From the NCBI RefSeq assembly GCF_000003815.2, contig NC_049994.1, positions 8,261,334-8,292,060 on the forward strand: a stretch of DNA of 30,727 nt. Direction: 5' to 3'. How positions within the stretch are numbered: the first letter of the stretch is position 1; each line of letters starts with the position of its first letter. Position numbers and translations under genes: made by a program. This document shows, one piece after another, positions 29,758 to 30,727 of this stretch. This stretch comes from Branchiostoma floridae. Taxonomy: Eukaryota > Chordata > Leptocardii > Amphioxiformes > Branchiostomatidae. Under the pieces are notes generated by a model. That model made no database searches. It saw only the letters and a program-made list of their open reading frames with translations, and was not told where the DNA came from.

Positions 29758-29995
29758 TGTACCCTGGTATCCAGCCGTATTATAGTTCCCGAGTCTCTTT
29801 TGTCCTCTTCGCAGATACATATTTCACTCGTTCTCATTGAATTGTAAATAATGGCCTTATTGACTACATCATTTAGGTATAAGAGGATGTCCCTAGGGAC
29901 ACTTAAAAAGTGGGCAGCTTTTTTACACCAGGTCAAATAGAAAGCTTAGAAAGCTTCGAACAATGCTAACGTTCGTTACAGTCATTTCTGTACAA
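29757..29995 (+). repeat. Second, shortened copy of the CCTGGTATCCAGC repeat
   Basis: The left part (CCCTGGTATCCAGCCGTATT, GTTCTCATTGAATTG) corresponds to 23985-24065 in direct orientation. The right part (29905-29995; GGGCAGCTTTTTTACACCAG, GTTACAGTCATTTCTGTAC) corresponds to 24575-24679 inverted. It contains CCCTAGGG at about 29893. The middle 60 bp is unmatched. Confidence 0.6.
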
Positions 29996-30017
29996 CATTT
30001 TGTTATACCCCCTTTCC

Positions 30018-30371
30018 ACTAGGACGGCGCTCTCACGGCGCTCTCTCTGCGACCTCAAATTTGGAAGAGCGCGGTGGGATCGCCAAGGTCGCCATGGGAG
30101 CGCGCAGAGAGCGCGGTGGGATCGCCATGGTCGCCACGGTCGCCATCACCTCCGCGACTGTTTTGAACCTGCTCAAAACAGTCGCCGTGAGAGCGCCGTG
30201 AACGGCGATCCAACGATGAGCGCAGAGAGGGTGCCAAGAGAGCGCGCAGAGAGCGCCGTGAGCGCCAACAGAGCGCACAGCGAGCTCGGTGAGCGCAATA
30301 GGTCTCAACAGTGGTTTATGATGCCAATTTAGCTAGGACGGCGCTCTCATCGCGCTCTCTCTGCGCTCTCA
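30018..30371. repeat. GC-rich foldback repeat with GAGCGC motifs
   Basis: A 350-bp GC-rich island in AT-rich DNA. Both borders carry the same direct motif (AGGACGGCGCTCTCACGGCG at about 30021; AGGACGGCGCTCTCATCGCG at about 30335). The centre is a perfect 13-bp stem GCGACTGTTTTGA (30154-30166) and TCAAAACAGTCGC (30173-30185) with a 6-nt loop, and GGATCGCC/GGCGATCC lie further out as a second pair. A ~50-bp partial duplication (GAGCGCGGTGGGATCGCCA) lies on the left. Long frames on both strands here reflect low stop content, not genes. Confidence 0.7.
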
Positions 30372-30727
30372 ACTGCGGTTTGTGAAGAAGTATATTTGAC
30401 ACACACAGAACCCGAAGAAATGTTAAAAATCTACCTGTAATGTACAATTAAACAAGCTGAGATGGAATAACCAAGGTTTAAAAAAACAAAGGTTTATCAT
30501 TTCTCAACCTATTTTTAAATTTCAACATCATGACATTAGGTTTTGTTGTTCTTCATCTGTGCATTTAAATTATTGAAGTCCTATTTTCAATAAATCAAAG
30601 GGTTTCAGTGATGTATGACTTACACTAATAACGTGGCATGATAAAGAAATTTATGGTGAACAAGATACATGACAGATTTAAGAAAAAAGCAGCAAGACAA
30701 ACGTGTATATTTCAAGCTTAAAGACTG
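30372..30727. other. No supported feature
   Basis: AT-rich; nothing recognised before the window ends. Confidence 0.4.

Noticed and set aside
30000-30332. 110-codon plus frame and 91-codon minus frame, Arg/Ala rich
   Set aside because: Low stop frequency in a GC-rich GAGCGC repeat produces long frames on both strands.
1-30727. tRNA or rRNA genes
   Set aside because: The GGTTCGA-like strings found belong to M1 arms and lack the A-box partner and cloverleaf. No rRNA-like stretch was seen by eye; tRNAscan would be decisive.

Overview
The window looks like a repeat-rich, gene-poor piece of a metazoan nuclear genome. There are no bacterial-style dense genes. Decayed LINE fragments, MITE-like inverted-repeat elements, satellites and vertebrate-type CCCTAA telomeric hexamers are all present. 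The repeat content (L1/Tx1-like reverse transcriptase, LINE tails with a CCCTCGGGC stem before a poly-A-like end, many TTAA-target DNA transposons) reminds me most of a cephalochordate (amphioxus). That assignment is recognition plus inference, not proof. No intact host gene, rRNA or tRNA could be supported. Almost every long open frame is a by-product of repeats.

Layout. 1-7.3 kb: three decayed LINE pieces (1-624 minus; about 1940-2445 plus; 4383-4675 plus), solo arms of a recurring ~220-bp MITE family (called M1 here), a foldback-like inverted repeat near 4.0-4.26 kb, a 463-bp hAT-like element (5122-5584) and one full M1 copy (7071-7322). 7456-11346: a 3.9-kb DNA transposon with 24-bp terminal inverted repeats and a TTAA-type target. 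It holds two unrelated tandem arrays (about 115-bp and 140-bp units) around a core with a small cysteine-rich open frame. 11.7-22 kb: three LINE 3' tails, three more M1 copies (two of them head to head), small tandem satellites at 15.4-16.4 kb, a weak EGF-like open frame at 13.7 kb and a 336-bp piggyBac-like MITE flanked by perfect TTAA (19425-19760).

22.4-30.7 kb: copies of a long foldback (FB-like) element whose arms carry ~186-bp direct repeats, arranged around a 2-kb telomere-derived satellite (24780-26851). The satellite repeats a 147-bp core joined to telomeric hexamers. Unit lengths are 171 bp plus exact multiples of 6. The array ends where a foldback arm has inserted at the TTAA inside the core. 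Three 100-N gaps all abut these repeats, so order and orientation from 24.6 to 29.6 kb may be an assembly product. A GC-rich foldback repeat lies at 30.0-30.4 kb.

The most interesting structures are the hexamer-quantised telomere satellite with a TTAA insertion in it, and the 3.9-kb transposon whose right-hand array repeats a copy of its own TTAA-GGGC end motif. No pathway or operon can be inferred.
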